Of a stretch of DNA of 37,266 nt, positions 8,589 through 18,044 are shown piece after piece. Position 1 is the first letter of the stretch, and each line of letters begins with the position of its first letter. Source of the DNA: an uncultured Ruminococcus sp. (GTDB lineage: Bacteria > Bacillota > Clostridia > Oscillospirales > CAG-272); assembly GCA_902782445.1 (NCBI GenBank), contig CACZNC010000085.1:1-37266 (forward strand), given 5' to 3'. A model generated the notes under the pieces. The model saw only the letters and a program-made list of their open reading frames with translations, made no database searches and had not been told where the DNA came from. Both the position numbers and the translations under genes were made by a program.

Positions 8589-8755
8589 CGCTGTACTTTT
8601 CTCCTTTATCGAGGAGCCGGTTCAACAAGTTGAACGCGAGTACCAAAAGAGGAACTCTTTGGAAGTCATCGGAAAGGGCGCTGCCCCTTGACTGGGGAGC
8701 TGCGCATCCCCGGCGGCCTTTTTGAAAAAAGGTCGATCAAAAACTTTTATCGCGG
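8589..8755 (+). repeat. Repeat B, copy 1
   Basis: Contains CTCCTTTATCGAGGAG, the hairpin GGTTCAACAAGTTGAAC, CTTGACTGGGGAGCTGCGCA and a CCTTTTTGAAAAAAGG hairpin. It ends near the metK stop. Compared with copies 2 and 3 it lacks the hairpin CCGACGTCTGCGGACGTCGG. Confidence 0.85.
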
Positions 8756-8769
8756 CGTTTGTGCAGTGC

Positions 8770-9951
8770 TCAGATATTGAACATCCCCCTGATCTCACCG
8801 GCCAGGTCGGTCTTCTCCCACGGCACGTCCAGATCTTCCCGTCCCATGTGCCCGTAGGCGGCGAGGTTCCCGTAGATCGGGCGTCTGAGGTCGAACCGGC
8901 TGATGATCGCGGCGGGTCTGAGGTCGACGGTGTCCAGCACGAATTTCGCCAGATTCTCGTCGTCGATGATCCCGGTGCCGAAGGTGTCGACCAGCAGGGA
9001 AACCGGTCTCGCCACGCCGATGGCATACGCGAGCTGGACTTCGGCCCTTTCGGCGATCCCGGAGGCGACGATGTTCTTGGCGACGTACCGGGCGGCGTAG
9101 CTCGCGGACCGGTCGACCTTCGTGGGGTCCTTGCCGGAGAACGCGCCGCCGCCGTGTCTCGAATAGCCGCCGTAGGTGTCGACGATGATCTTGCGTCCGG
9201 TGAGTCCGCTGTCGCCCATGGGACCGCCGATGACGAACCGGCCCGTGGGGTTGACGAAGATCTTCGTGTCCTCGTCGAGCATCTCGGCGGGGACGGAGGG
9301 GCGGATCACCTCTTCGATGATGTCCCGGCGGATCTCGTTCAGTTCGGCGTCCGGGTCGTGCTGGGAGGACACCACCACGGTATCGACGCGCACGGGCTTT
9401 GTGCCGTCGTATTCCACCGTGACCTGGGTCTTTCCGTCCGGGCGAAGATAGGGGAGGGTGCCGTTTTTGCGGACCTCGGTCAGTCTCTTCGCCATGCGGT
9501 GGGCGAGGGAGATCGGCAGGGGCATGAGTTCGGGGGTCTCGCGGCAGGCGTAGCCGAACATGAGACCCTGATCCCCGGCGCCGGTGTCGAATTCGTCCGC
9601 GCAGAGTCCCGATTTTGCCTCAGCCGACCGGTCCACGCCGAGGGCGATGTCGGGGGACTGTTCGTGGATGGAGTTGATCACGGCGCAGGTGGAGCCGTCG
9701 AAGCCGAACTTCGCGCGGTTGTAGCCGATATCGAGGACGGTCCGGCGGACGACGTCCTGAATGTCGACGTAGGCCTCGGTGGTGATCTCGCCCATCACCA
9801 TGACGAGCCCGGTGGTGCAGCAGGTTTCGCAGGCCACGCGGGACATGGGGTCCTGGCGGAGCATTTCGTCGAGGATCCGGTCGGAGATCTGGTCGCAGAT
9901 TTTGTCGGGATGCCCCTCGGTCACGGATTCGGAGGTAAATACGCGTTTCAT
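8770..9951 (-). CDS. metK: S-adenosylmethionine synthetase
   Basis: MetK makes S-adenosylmethionine from methionine and ATP in the cytoplasm. The 393-residue protein has the usual length. It shows [18 protein letters not shown] near the N-terminus (ATP and metal binding), [12 protein letters not shown] near 145-156, and the [17 protein letters not shown] loop near 275-291. Expression should be controlled by the S-box riboswitch about 190 bases upstream. The Shine-Dalgarno AAGGA lies about 12 bases before the ATG. The leader between riboswitch and start contains repeat F2 and parS site 5, which is unusual. Confidence 0.95.
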   Translation of the reverse strand: MKRVFTSESVTEGHPDKICDQISDRILDEMLRQDPMSRVACETCCTTGLVMVMGEITTEAYVDIQDVVRRTVLDIGYNRAKFGFDGSTCAVINSIHEQSPDIALGVDRSAEAKSGLCADEFDTGAGDQGLMFGYACRETPELMPLPISLAHRMAKRLTEVRKNGTLPYLRPDGKTQVTVEYDGTKPVRVDTVVVSSQHDPDAELNEIRRDIIEEVIRPSVPAEMLDEDTKIFVNPTGRFVIGGPMGDSGLTGRKIIVDTYGGYSRHGGGAFSGKDPTKVDRSASYAARYVAKNIVASGIAERAEVQLAYAIGVARPVSLLVDTFGTGIIDDENLAKFVLDTVDLRPAAIISRFDLRRPIYGNLAAYGHMGREDLDVPWEKTDLAGEIRGMFNI

Positions 9952-10012
9952 GTCAAAAATGGGTCCTTTCTGTCAATGCTGATACTTTATTTCAGGCAGT
10001 CCGAGCCCGCAA

Positions 10013-10075
10013 AGGCTTCGCCCGGACAGATTTTTGATCGCTCAGTTCAGTCTGCATGCCGGTCTGGATCTGAGA
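10013..10075 (+). repeat. Repeat F, copy 2 (in the metK leader)
   Basis: TTTTTGATCGCTCAGTTCAG then TCTGCATGCCGGTCTGGATC resembles the F module at 37077-37110. It adjoins parS site 5. Confidence 0.6.
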
Positions 10076-10078
10076 AAA

Positions 10079-10094
10079 TGTTTCACGTGAAACA
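10079..10094. promoter_or_regulatory. parS-like site 5 (inside the metK leader)
   Basis: TGTTTCACGTGAAACA, perfect. It lies between the riboswitch terminator and the metK start, so it is transcribed when the riboswitch allows read-through. Confidence 0.8.
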
Positions 10095-10136
10095 AATGTC
10101 CGCACGGTTTCGAGCGCACTGCCCCCTGTAGATCCC

Positions 10137-10174
10137 AAAAGGCCCTCATTCCATGACAGAACGAGGACCTTCCT
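10137..10174 (-). terminator. S-box expression-platform terminator
   Basis: On the minus strand AAGGTCCTCGTTC pairs with GAATGAGGGCCTT and TTTT follows. It lies just after the aptamer, as expected for transcriptional control by SAM. Confidence 0.8.
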
Positions 10175-10179
10175 ATATA

Positions 10180-10262
10180 CTCATCTGTCTGGAATTGGCA
10201 CCTTATCCTTCGACAGGTTGCCGGGCGTCTCAGAGCCAGTCTCTCAGCCACTCTTGATAAGC
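10180..10262 (-). promoter_or_regulatory. SAM-I (S-box) riboswitch controlling metK
   Basis: The minus strand reads CTTATCAAGAGTGGCTGAGA, then GACGCCCGGCAACC and GGTGCCAATTCCAG, and closes with GATGAG pairing to CTTATC. These are the conserved S-box blocks. The aptamer lies upstream of metK on the same strand, so SAM binding should terminate transcription. Confidence 0.95.
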
Positions 10263-10284
10263 GATGTATTCGGTTTTCAAACGT

Positions 10285-10313
10285 ATTATATCATATCCCC
10301 GGAGGCGATGCAA
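10285..10313 (-). promoter_or_regulatory. Promoter of the S-box/metK transcript
   Basis: On the minus strand TTGCAT (10313-10308), 17-base spacer, TATAAT (10290-10285), about 23 bases upstream of the aptamer. Confidence 0.75.
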
Positions 10314-10363
10314 TAGGTAAACTGTGAAAAATGTCCCGGATTTACGCATCCCTCCTGTCGAAA

Positions 10364-11089
10364 TCAACCGAAGGTCTTGAACGAGCCGCCCAGTACGACG
10401 AAGAAAATGACCAGCGTGACGACGGCGGCGGTGATCGCGGCAGCCGTGACGATCAGGCCCGTCTTCCGGCCGTACTTTTTGTCCTTCCCGGCCATCGGGA
10501 CCGCGTAGTCGAATCCGGCTCTGCGGACTGCCTGGGACACCGGCTTGTACAGAAGGAACACGAGGGAGGCATTGAAAACTCCCTTCGTCAGATTGAAGGG
10601 CAGGATCACGGTGGGCAGAAGCGACGCGACGAACTGACGGGCCGTCATGCCGTCCGGGATCATCGACGGGGCCATGAGCTCGATGTACGCCGGGGTGATG
10701 AGAAGATTGGCGACCGTCATGACGCCGGCCATCGTGAGAACGGAGGAGAACATCCCCATGAGAGCCCCGGTCATGGTGCGGTTGCGGGTGTAGATGAAAC
10801 TGCCGACGCAGACGAAAGTCGCGCTGGCGATCGCGTTCATCACGAAGCCGTAAAGCCCGGTGCTGCTGATGAGCGTTTCGAGCAGGGGCACGAGGATCGC
10901 CAGAGCCAGACCGGAGAGCGGCCCGAAGAGCATCGCGCTGATCGTCATGACCGCGTCCTTCAGATCGAAGGTCAGAAAAGCGAGCTTGAAGCGGAAAAAC
11001 AGCGTCAGGATGTAGGCGAGGGCGGCAAACAGACCCACCGCCGTAACGGTGCGTATCTTTTTATCGGATTTGTAAGCGAGCGTGGACAT
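10364..11089 (-). CDS. ribU: Riboflavin ECF transporter S component
   Basis: The 241-residue membrane protein has about six hydrophobic segments (roughly 15-40, 45-75, 80-100, 108-135, 150-180, 208-235). The fold and FDLKDAVMTISAMLFGP near 40-56 are typical of ECF S components that bind a vitamin and associate with the EcfA/A'/T module. The FMN riboswitch directly upstream identifies riboflavin as the substrate, hence RibU. The N-terminus MSTLAYKSDKKIRTVTAVGL is preceded by GGGAGG 8 bases before the ATG. The ECF energising subunits are not in this window, as usual for shared modules. The + strand reading of this region has no family features. Confidence 0.9.
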   Translation of the reverse strand: MSTLAYKSDKKIRTVTAVGLFAALAYILTLFFRFKLAFLTFDLKDAVMTISAMLFGPLSGLALAILVPLLETLISSTGLYGFVMNAIASATFVCVGSFIYTRNRTMTGALMGMFSSVLTMAGVMTVANLLITPAYIELMAPSMIPDGMTARQFVASLLPTVILPFNLTKGVFNASLVFLLYKPVSQAVRRAGFDYAVPMAGKDKKYGRKTGLIVTAAAITAAVVTLVIFFVVLGGSFKTFG

Positions 11090-11123
11090 AAAATCCTCCC
11101 ATTGAAAGAAACGAAATTCAAGG

Positions 11124-11171
11124 GAGAAAAGAAAATCCCGGTCCCCGCGTGGAAAAAACGCGGAAATCGGG
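11124..11171 (-). terminator. FMN-riboswitch expression-platform terminator
   Basis: On the minus strand CCCGATTTCCGCG pairs with CGCGGGGACCGGG, followed by ATTTTCTTTTCT. It sits between the aptamer and ribU. Confidence 0.75.
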
Positions 11172-11182
11172 AAGCTCTTTTT

Positions 11183-11336
11183 CTCTCATCCGGACTGTGA
11201 GTTTCGTCTATTCGGACGAAACCGAACCGTCGGTACGGGATTTTCACCCGTTCGGCCCCGCGGCAGACGCAGGGTTCGCGGACTTCGGCCCTTTTTAAGC
11301 CGTCACCGCCGGTAAGGAATTCCACCTGTTCCCGAA
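11183..11336 (-). promoter_or_regulatory. FMN riboswitch (RFN element) controlling ribU
   Basis: The minus strand contains AGGTGGAATTCCTTACCGGC, GGTGAC, AGTCCGCGAACCC, GGGTGAAAATCCCGTACCGA and AGTCCGGATGAGAGAA, the conserved RFN blocks in order. It is immediately downstream of the tuf terminator. I see no convincing separate promoter between them. Confidence 0.95.
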
Positions 11337-11337
11337 A

Positions 11338-11374
11338 AACGGGGGGATGACTCCTAAAAAAGCCATCCCCCGGA
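11338..11374 (-). terminator. Terminator after tuf
   Basis: On the minus strand CGGGGGATG pairs with CATCCCCCCG and TTTTT follows. The hairpin begins about 20 bases after the tuf stop and its T-run touches the 5' edge of the FMN riboswitch. Confidence 0.75.
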
Positions 11375-11392
11375 GTGAAGTCAAAACTTCAA

Positions 11393-12598
<1,206 letters not shown>

Positions 12599-12700
12599 TT
12601 GGATGAATCCTCCTGATAAAATTTTTCAGAATTATATGGGTTCCGATGTGCGGATTTTCGATAATGATAGTCGGTGCTGAATTTAGTTCGCCGATCGTTC

Positions 12701-12885
12701 TCGCTGTTCTTTTCTCCTTTATCGAGGAGCCGGTTCAACAAGTTGAACACGAGTACCAAAAGAGGAACTCTCTGGAAGTCATGGGTGTTCCGACGTCTGC
12801 GGACGTCGGCAAGGGCTCTGCCCCTTGACTGGGGAGCTGCGCATCCCCGGCAACCTTTTTGAAAAAAGGTTGATCTGAAACTTAT
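12701..12885 (+). repeat. Repeat B, copy 2 (between fusA and tuf)
   Basis: Same blocks as copy 1, plus the hairpin CCGACGTCTGCGGACGTCGG. The terminal hairpin is AACCTTTTTGAAAAAAGGTT. It separates two genes that normally lie close together in the str operon. Confidence 0.85.
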
Positions 12886-14951
12886 TTCCCTTCCGTCATC
12901 TTTTCGCGGATGGACTTGGGGACTTCTGCGAAGTGGTCGGGCTCCATGACGTAGGTCCCGCGGCCCTGGGTTCTCGAACGGAGGGCGGTGGAATACCCGA
13001 ACATTTCGGAGAGCGGAACAAAGGCGTTGATCTGGTACGCGCCGGAGACGGTGTCCATCGAATTCACCTGGCCGCGTCTCTGGTTGAGGTCGCCGATGAC
13101 GTCGCCCATGTATTCCTCGGGCGTGATGACGACCACCTTCATGATGGGCTCGGTGAGGACGGGATCCGCCTTCTGCATGGCGTCCTTGAATGCCATCGAC
13201 CCGGCGATCTTGAAGGCCATTTCGGAAGAGTCGACCTCGTGGTAGGAACCGTCGTACAGGGAGACCTTGACGTCCACCACGTTGTAGCCGGCAAGGACGC
13301 CGGACTGCATCGCGCTCTTGATGCCCGCTTCGACCGCGGGGATGAATTCCTTCGGGATGACGCCGCCGACGACGTTGTTTTCGAACAGGAAGCCCGCGCC
13401 CGGCTCATTGGGTTCGATGTGGATCTTGACGTGACCGTACTGACCCTTGCCGCCCGTCTGCCTTGCGAACTTGGTGTCCGAATCCGCGCCTCTGCGGATG
13501 GTTTCTTTATATGCGACCTGGGGTTTGCCGACGTTCGCCTCGACCTTGAACTCTCTGAGCAGCCGGTCGACGATGATTTCGAGGTGCAGCTCACCCATGC
13601 CGGCGATGATGGTCTGACCCGTATCCTCGTCCGTATAGGTGCGGAAGGTGGGGTCTTCCTCGGCCAGCTTGGAGAGCGCGATGCCCATCTTTTCCTCGCC
13701 GGCCTTCGTTTTGGGTTCGATGGCGACGCGGATGACGGGTTCCGGGAAATCCATGTTTTCCAGCACGATGGGATGCGCTTCGTCGCAGAAGGTATCTCCG
13801 GTGGTCGTATTCTTGACGGACACCACCGCCGCGATATCGCCCGCGTAGCAGGTGTCGATATCCTTCCGGTCGTTGGCGTGCATCTGGAGGATACGGCCGA
13901 AGCGTTCCCTGGCTCTCTTGGTGGGGTTATAGGCGGTCTGACCGGTCTGGATCGTTCCGGAGTAGACCCGGAAGAAGCAGAGCTTGCCCACGTAGGGGTC
14001 GGTCATGATCTTGAACGCCAGCGCGGAGAAGGGTTCGGAGTCGGACGAATGCCGCTCTTCCTCTTCCTCGGTCTGGGGGTTGATCCCCTTGATGGACGGG
14101 ATGTCCACCGGTGCGGGCATATATTCGACGATGGCGTCGAGGAGCTTCTGCACGCCCTTGTTTTTGTAAGAGGTGCCGCAGACGACGGGGACGATCCTGT
14201 TCTGAATGGTGGCTTTTCTGAGCGCCTTTTTCAGTTCTTCGACCGTGAGTTCCTCGCCATCGACGTACTTCTCGAACAGGTCGTCGTCCGTTTCGGCGAT
14301 GGCTTCCACCATGGCCTCGCGGTATTCCCGGGCCTTTTCCATCATGTCCGCGGGGATGGGTTCGACGCGCATGTCCTTGCCGAGGTCGTCATAGTAGACG
14401 TCGGCTTCCATGGTCATGAGGTCGATGATGCCCTTGAACTTTTCTTCAGCGCCGATGGGGAGCTGAATCGGCACGGGATTGGTCTTGAGCCGTTCCTTCA
14501 TCATGTCGACGACACGGTAGAAGTTCGCGCCCATGATATCCATTTTATTGACGTACGCCATGCGCGGAACGCCGTATTTGTCGGCCTGACGCCACACGGT
14601 TTCGGACTGCGGTTCCACGCCTCCCTTTGCGCAGAAGACGGTTACGGAGCCGTCCAGCACGCGCAGGGAACGCTCCACTTCGGCGGTAAAGTCGACGTGT
14701 CCGGGAGTGTCGATGATGTTGATCCTCGTATTCTTCCAGAAGCATGTCGTTGCGGCCGAGGTGATGGTGATCCCTCTTTCCTGTTCCTGCTCCATGAAGT
14801 CCATGACCGCGGTGCCCTCGTGGGTCTCGCCGATCTTATGGGTCTTTCCGGTGTAGAACAGGATTCGCTCCGTGGTAGTGGTCTTACCGGCGTCGATGTG
14901 GGCCATGATGCCGATATTCCGCGTGCGCTCAAGCGGATATTCCCTTGGCAT
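12882..14951 (-). CDS. fusA: Elongation factor G
   Basis: EF-G is the GTPase that moves tRNA and mRNA through the ribosome. The 689-residue protein has G1 [19 protein letters not shown] near 17-35, the switch [16 protein letters not shown]3 DTPGHVDF, and G4 NKMD. Domain IV and V segments are present ([38 protein letters not shown]). The ATG at 14951 follows AAGGAG at a 13-base distance. It lies 48 bases after rpsG on the same strand in the str operon. The long + strand frame over this gene is a codon-bias shadow. Confidence 0.97.
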   Translation of the reverse strand: MPREYPLERTRNIGIMAHIDAGKTTTTERILFYTGKTHKIGETHEGTAVMDFMEQEQERGITITSAATTCFWKNTRINIIDTPGHVDFTAEVERSLRVLDGSVTVFCAKGGVEPQSETVWRQADKYGVPRMAYVNKMDIMGANFYRVVDMMKERLKTNPVPIQLPIGAEEKFKGIIDLMTMEADVYYDDLGKDMRVEPIPADMMEKAREYREAMVEAIAETDDDLFEKYVDGEELTVEELKKALRKATIQNRIVPVVCGTSYKNKGVQKLLDAIVEYMPAPVDIPSIKGINPQTEEEEERHSSDSEPFSALAFKIMTDPYVGKLCFFRVYSGTIQTGQTAYNPTKRARERFGRILQMHANDRKDIDTCYAGDIAAVVSVKNTTTGDTFCDEAHPIVLENMDFPEPVIRVAIEPKTKAGEEKMGIALSKLAEEDPTFRTYTDEDTGQTIIAGMGELHLEIIVDRLLREFKVEANVGKPQVAYKETIRRGADSDTKFARQTGGKGQYGHVKIHIEPNEPGAGFLFENNVVGGVIPKEFIPAVEAGIKSAMQSGVLAGYNVVDVKVSLYDGSYHEVDSSEMAFKIAGSMAFKDAMQKADPVLTEPIMKVVVITPEEYMGDVIGDLNQRRGQVNSMDTVSGAYQINAFVPLSEMFGYSTALRSRTQGRGTYVMEPDHFAEVPKSIREKMTEGK

Positions 14952-14999
14952 AGATTCTTATAAACTCCTTCTCTGCGGGCTGAATCCCCGGGTGACGAA

Positions 15000-15470
15000 T
15001 CAGTATCTGAAATGGGCGAACGCCTTGTTCGCGTCGGCCATTCTGTGCATTTCTTCTTTTCTCTTGAACGCGCCGCCGGCGGAGTTCTTCGCATCCATGA
15101 TCTCGGCTGCGAGTCTCTGCGACATCGTGCGTTCGCCGCGCGTCCTTGCGTAGGACACGAGCCAGCGCAGACCCAGCGTCTGGCGGCGTTCCGGTCTGAC
15201 TTCCATCGGGACCTGATAGTTGGAACCGCCGACGCGGCGAGCCTTGACTTCCTGAACGGGCATGATGTTCTCGAGAGCTTCCTCGAAAACTTCCAGCGGG
15301 TTGGAGTTGGTCTTGGCTTCCACTTCTGCGAATGCGTCGTAGACGATCTTCTGCGCAACGCCCTTCTTGCCGTCCAGCATCACGTTGTTCACGAGCTTGG
15401 TGACGAGCTTGGAATTGTAAAGCGGATCCGGCAGGACGTCTCTTTTTGCGATCTGACCTCTTCTGGACAC
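15000..15470 (-). CDS. rpsG: 30S ribosomal protein S7
   Basis: S7 nucleates assembly of the 30S head and binds 16S rRNA. With a GTG start at 15470 the protein is 156 residues, the usual bacterial length: it begins [20 protein letters not shown] and includes [19 protein letters not shown] and [26 protein letters not shown] lies 8 bases before the GTG; an upstream ATG-initiated frame would add seven residues not found in the family. It belongs to the str operon between rpsL and fusA. Confidence 0.95.
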   Translation of the reverse strand: MSRRGQIAKRDVLPDPLYNSKLVTKLVNNVMLDGKKGVAQKIVYDAFAEVEAKTNSNPLEVFEEALENIMPVQEVKARRVGGSNYQVPMEVRPERRQTLGLRWLVSYARTRGERTMSQRLAAEIMDAKNSAGGAFKRKEEMHRMADANKAFAHFRY

Positions 15471-15542
15471 TGTGCTTCCCTCCTTCATCAAAAATATGAG
15501 ATCGTAGGTACTCGAAAGTGTAACTTCCGCCCGTGTCGTTCC

Positions 15543-15559
15543 AAAAACATTTATTACTG
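15543..15559 (+). repeat. Left arm of a 17-bp inverted repeat flanking rpsL
   Basis: AAAAACATTTATTACTG here is the exact reverse complement of 16035-16051. The two arms lie on either side of rpsL in transcribed spacer and 5' leader. Confidence 0.8.
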
Positions 15560-15602
15560 TAAAGGAAGACGGATTGAGCGAAGGATTCGAGCTGCCGAGG
15601 AA

Positions 15603-16016
15603 TTATTTCTTCGGCCGTTTTGCGCCGTACTTGGAACGGCCCTGTTTGCGGTTCGCAACGCCCTGAGCATCAAGCGTGCCGCGGATGATGTGGTAACGGA
15701 CGCCGGGGAGGTCGCGGATACGGCCGCCGCGGATCAGAACCACGGAGTGTTCCTGAAGGTTATGGCCGATACCCGGGATATAGGTAGTCGCTTCCATTCC
15801 GTTGGTCAGTCTCACTCTGGCGATTTTTCTGAGAGCGGAGTTCGGCTTCTTCGGGGTCATGGTGGTGACCTTCGTGCAGACGCCGCGCTTCTGAGGGCTG
15901 CTCTGATCGGTGGGGCGGTTCTTCAGGGTGTTGAATCCTGTCTGCAGAACGGGAGCCTTGGATTTGTAGGTCTTGTCCTGTCTGCCCTGCTTGACGAGCT
16001 GGTTGAATGTAGGCAT
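15603..16016 (-). CDS. rpsL: 30S ribosomal protein S12
   Basis: S12 sits at the decoding centre. The 137-residue protein starts [13 protein letters not shown], contains [12 protein letters not shown] (K56/K57) and [20 protein letters not shown], and ends [10 protein letters not shown]. The residue before the RimO-modified aspartate is Arg101, where E. coli, Mycobacterium and B. subtilis have Lys; K-to-R here is a known streptomycin-resistance change. Asp102 corresponds to the residue that RimO methylthiolates, and rimO is present at 21235. GGAGG lies 6 bases before the ATG. It is the first gene of the str operon, with the promoter at 16165-16193. Confidence 0.96.
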   Translation of the reverse strand: MPTFNQLVKQGRQDKTYKSKAPVLQTGFNTLKNRPTDQSSPQKRGVCTKVTTMTPKKPNSALRKIARVRLTNGMEATTYIPGIGHNLQEHSVVLIRGGRIRDLPGVRYHIIRGTLDAQGVANRKQGRSKYGAKRPKK

Positions 16017-16034
16017 GAAATTCCTCCTTTTCTT

Positions 16035-16051
16035 CAGTAATAAATGTTTTT
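16035..16051 (-). repeat. Right arm of the rpsL-flanking inverted repeat
   Basis: CAGTAATAAATGTTTTT on the + strand, the exact complement of 15543-15559. In the mRNA it lies in the rpsL leader just before the Shine-Dalgarno. Confidence 0.8.
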
Positions 16052-16164
16052 ATCTATACGACGGGGAAGCTCCCGCGGTATACGGTGTGAGGCTTTGTCC
16101 CGCGCGGGTCGGACCGGCCGATGCGGGCGCGCAGACAAAGATGCGCGATTTTCGCGTATGCTCC

Positions 16165-16193
16165 ATTATAGCATTGCCGAAAACCAATGTCAA
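16165..16193 (-). promoter_or_regulatory. Promoter of the str operon
   Basis: On the minus strand TTGACA (16193-16188), 17-base spacer, TATAAT (16170-16165), full consensus. The leader to rpsL is about 140 bases. Confidence 0.85.
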
Positions 16194-16380
16194 GTGCGAA
16201 AAGAGGCCCTTTTCGATATTCTCCCCATTGCACAAGAAACATTCATATTCCCGCGAAATAATTAGGGCAATTTCAGAAGGAGAAGGGGAGAATAAGTTAG
16301 GAGTGAATGAGAAGATGACGGAGTGGGGGAGGTCTGCTGCGGGATTTTGTTTCGGGTTGGGATTTGCGTTTTTCGGATGG

Positions 16381-16570
16381 GAGCGCTCCGCTGGGATGGA
16401 AGGGACGCGCGGTTCTGTATCGAAAACCGGTTCGCTGTCTTCGCGCGCTTGTGCGGAGTGCGGATCTGACGAGCCGGGACATGGAGACAACCTCGCGCGG
16501 TCTGTGTTCGTACAGCCGAAACATGCGCAGGACAAGTCCTGCGGGCTCCGCCGGCGTTTCAGGCGCGCAT
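16381..16570 (-). repeat. Repeat A, copy 5
   Basis: Reverse orientation, from GAGCGCTCCGCTGG to CAGGCGCGCAT, with hairpin GCAGGACAAGTCCTGC. It lies in the roughly 900-base gene-free stretch 16194-17117, which also holds parS sites 6 and 7, repeat E2, repeat A copy 6 and no recognisable gene. Confidence 0.85.
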
Positions 16571-16602
16571 GGAAGGGGGACAAAGTGCGGTTTTCTGTTG
16601 AT

Positions 16603-16618
16603 TGTTTCACGTGAAACA
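16603..16618. promoter_or_regulatory. parS-like site 6
   Basis: TGTTTCACGTGAAACA, perfect; left edge of the repeat E2 cassette. Confidence 0.8.
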
Positions 16619-16671
16619 TTCGAGTCCCTTCCTGCTAATCGGCCGCCGCACGTCCCATTTCGTATTTACAC

Positions 16672-16733
16672 TGTCATTCTGCGCGTCAGTGAAGAAATCT
16701 TTGCGCTGGACCCGCAAGCCGTACTCTGAGGCG
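16672..16733 (+). repeat. Repeat E, copy 2 (shortened)
   Basis: TGTCATTCTG, CGTCAGTGAAGAAATCTTTG and AAGCCGTA match the left half of repeat E1. An AAAACCGTCAG/CTGACGGTT inverted repeat (about 16768-16810) follows before parS site 7. Confidence 0.65.
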
Positions 16734-16811
16734 GATGGTTTTTCTCCGCTCTGCCCAGCAAAATCAAAAACCGTCAGGGCCGAACTTGAAAGTTCTTTTC
16801 TGACGGTTATT

Positions 16812-16827
16812 TGTTTCACGTAGAACA
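16812..16827. promoter_or_regulatory. parS-like site 7 (degenerate)
   Basis: TGTTTCACGTAGAACA; two bases differ from the palindrome, one of them in the CACGTG core, so ParB binding may be lost. Confidence 0.5.
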
Positions 16828-16859
16828 ATGGGAAACAGTTTTGGGCAGGCCCATTTTCC

Positions 16860-17038
16860 GAATGCGCGCCTGAATCTCCGCCGCAAGGCCGCAGGATTTA
16901 TCCTGCGCACGGGTTCAACTGCACGTCGGAGACCGCGCGAGGAAAACGCCATGTTTCGCCCGTCATGTCTGAATCAGCAGAAGCCCGCGAGGATACGGAA
17001 CCGGTTTTCGATACAGGACCGCGCGTCCCGACGCCGAC
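16860..17038 (+). repeat. Repeat A, copy 6
   Basis: AATGCGCGCCTGAATCTCCG start, hairpin GCAGGATTTATCCTGC at about 16893, and a 3' portion ending in CGCGCGTCCCGACGCC. Confidence 0.8.
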
Positions 17039-17105
17039 TCCTTTACCCCCAAATACACCCTCAAATCCCGCAGGGCACATCAACCCGGAACAGACTGCAC
17101 ATCAT

Positions 17106-17138
17106 CCCGCCAATTCCTCATTCCTCATTCATTCCGTT
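17106..17138 (-). repeat. Heptamer stretch overlapping a stop codon
   Basis: ATTCCTC ATTCCTC ATTCATT on the + strand has period 7 and includes the stop codon and last codons (NEE) of the anti-sigma-like gene. Confidence 0.6.
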
Positions 17139-18044
17139 CACGATCTCGATAAGCCTTTCTTCCGCCAGTTCCCGGTTGTCGTCCGTTATGCCGATCCGGT
17201 AGACGATCCCTCCGCGGACAAAGTGCGCCGCCGCGTTCCAGTACGATCCGGCAGTGTCTCCGGCCGAGAACTCCACGAATACGCTCACAAGGGTGACTTC
17301 GTCTCCCGCGTCGGACGTGAAGGTCCTTTCCGTCGTCGTACCCGGCGCGGACTCCGCGTATAAGGCTCCCTCCGTTATTTCAGTGTCCTCCGCGTGTCCC
17401 ATGAGGTGCAGACCTCCGCTGTAGATCTCCCACGCCGCGTCGTTCAGGGGGATCACGGCCGAGATATTGTAATTCGCGTCGAACAGATCATGCCCCGGGA
17501 CCGCGTGACACCCCCAGATGTAGATGTTCCGGATCCCGTTCACCGTTCCGTCGTTGTAACCCGCGGCGAGAAACGCCCCTTCTCCGTCCTCCGTGACGCT
17601 TCCGGCCGGGGGGATCAGCAGTCCGCAGTCGAACCACTCCGCCGCCTCGGTCCAGCTGTCGAAGCCGAGCATGGAGCCTTCTTCGATGCAAGCCTCGATG
17701 CTGTGCCCTTCCTCAAGCGGAGTGACCGAAGCCTCCAATTTCGCAAGCACCTCCTCCGGGACGGGCGGTTCGGTGTTCTGCCAGTCCTCCAGCCTCATAC
17801 GGTAGACATCCGTCCCGCCGCTCCCGTCCTTCTCCATGAGGATCTCCGTCCGCATCCGCGCCGTCAGGACCGGGAGAGCCGCCGCAGTCCCCCCGAGAAG
17901 CAGGACCGCCGCCGCGAGGACCGCCCACCGGACGCGCCTTTTTCCGCCCGCCCGCGGGGATCCGGCCACCTCCTCCCCCGCCTCCTGCACAAGCGCGGGG
18001 TCGATCTCCCCGAGGACCTCGAACAATAGCTCGTTGTTTTTCAT
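17118..18044 (-). CDS. Membrane-anchored protein, probable anti-sigma partner
   Basis: A 308-residue protein with a short cytoplasmic N-terminus (MKNNELLFEVLGEIDPALV), one transmembrane segment near residues 40-60 (WAVLAAAVLLLGGTAAALPV) and a large extracytoplasmic region. Its ATG overlaps the TGA of the sigma-factor gene (ATGA, 18041-18044), so the two are translationally coupled. This topology and coupling fit an anti-sigma factor or sensor for the ECF sigma factor, though I see no clear zinc-binding anti-sigma motif. The C-terminal codons run into a GGAATGA-type heptamer stretch. The long open frame that extends upstream of the ATG is another reading frame of the sigma gene. Confidence 0.65.
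   Translation of the reverse strand: MKNNELLFEVLGEIDPALVQEAGEEVAGSPRAGGKRRVRWAVLAAAVLLLGGTAAALPVLTARMRTEILMEKDGSGGTDVYRMRLEDWQNTEPPVPEEVLAKLEASVTPLEEGHSIEACIEEGSMLGFDSWTEAAEWFDCGLLIPPAGSVTEDGEGAFLAAGYNDGTVNGIRNIYIWGCHAVPGHDLFDANYNISAVIPLNDAAWEIYSGGLHLMGHAEDTEITEGALYAESAPGTTTERTFTSDAGDEVTLVSVFVEFSAGDTAGSYWNAAAHFVRGGIVYRIGITDDNRELAEERLIEIVNGMNEE

Noticed and set aside
12933..14963. Long + strand frame opposite fusA
   Set aside because: Shadow of EF-G; no motifs, and the opposite strand encodes a textbook EF-G.
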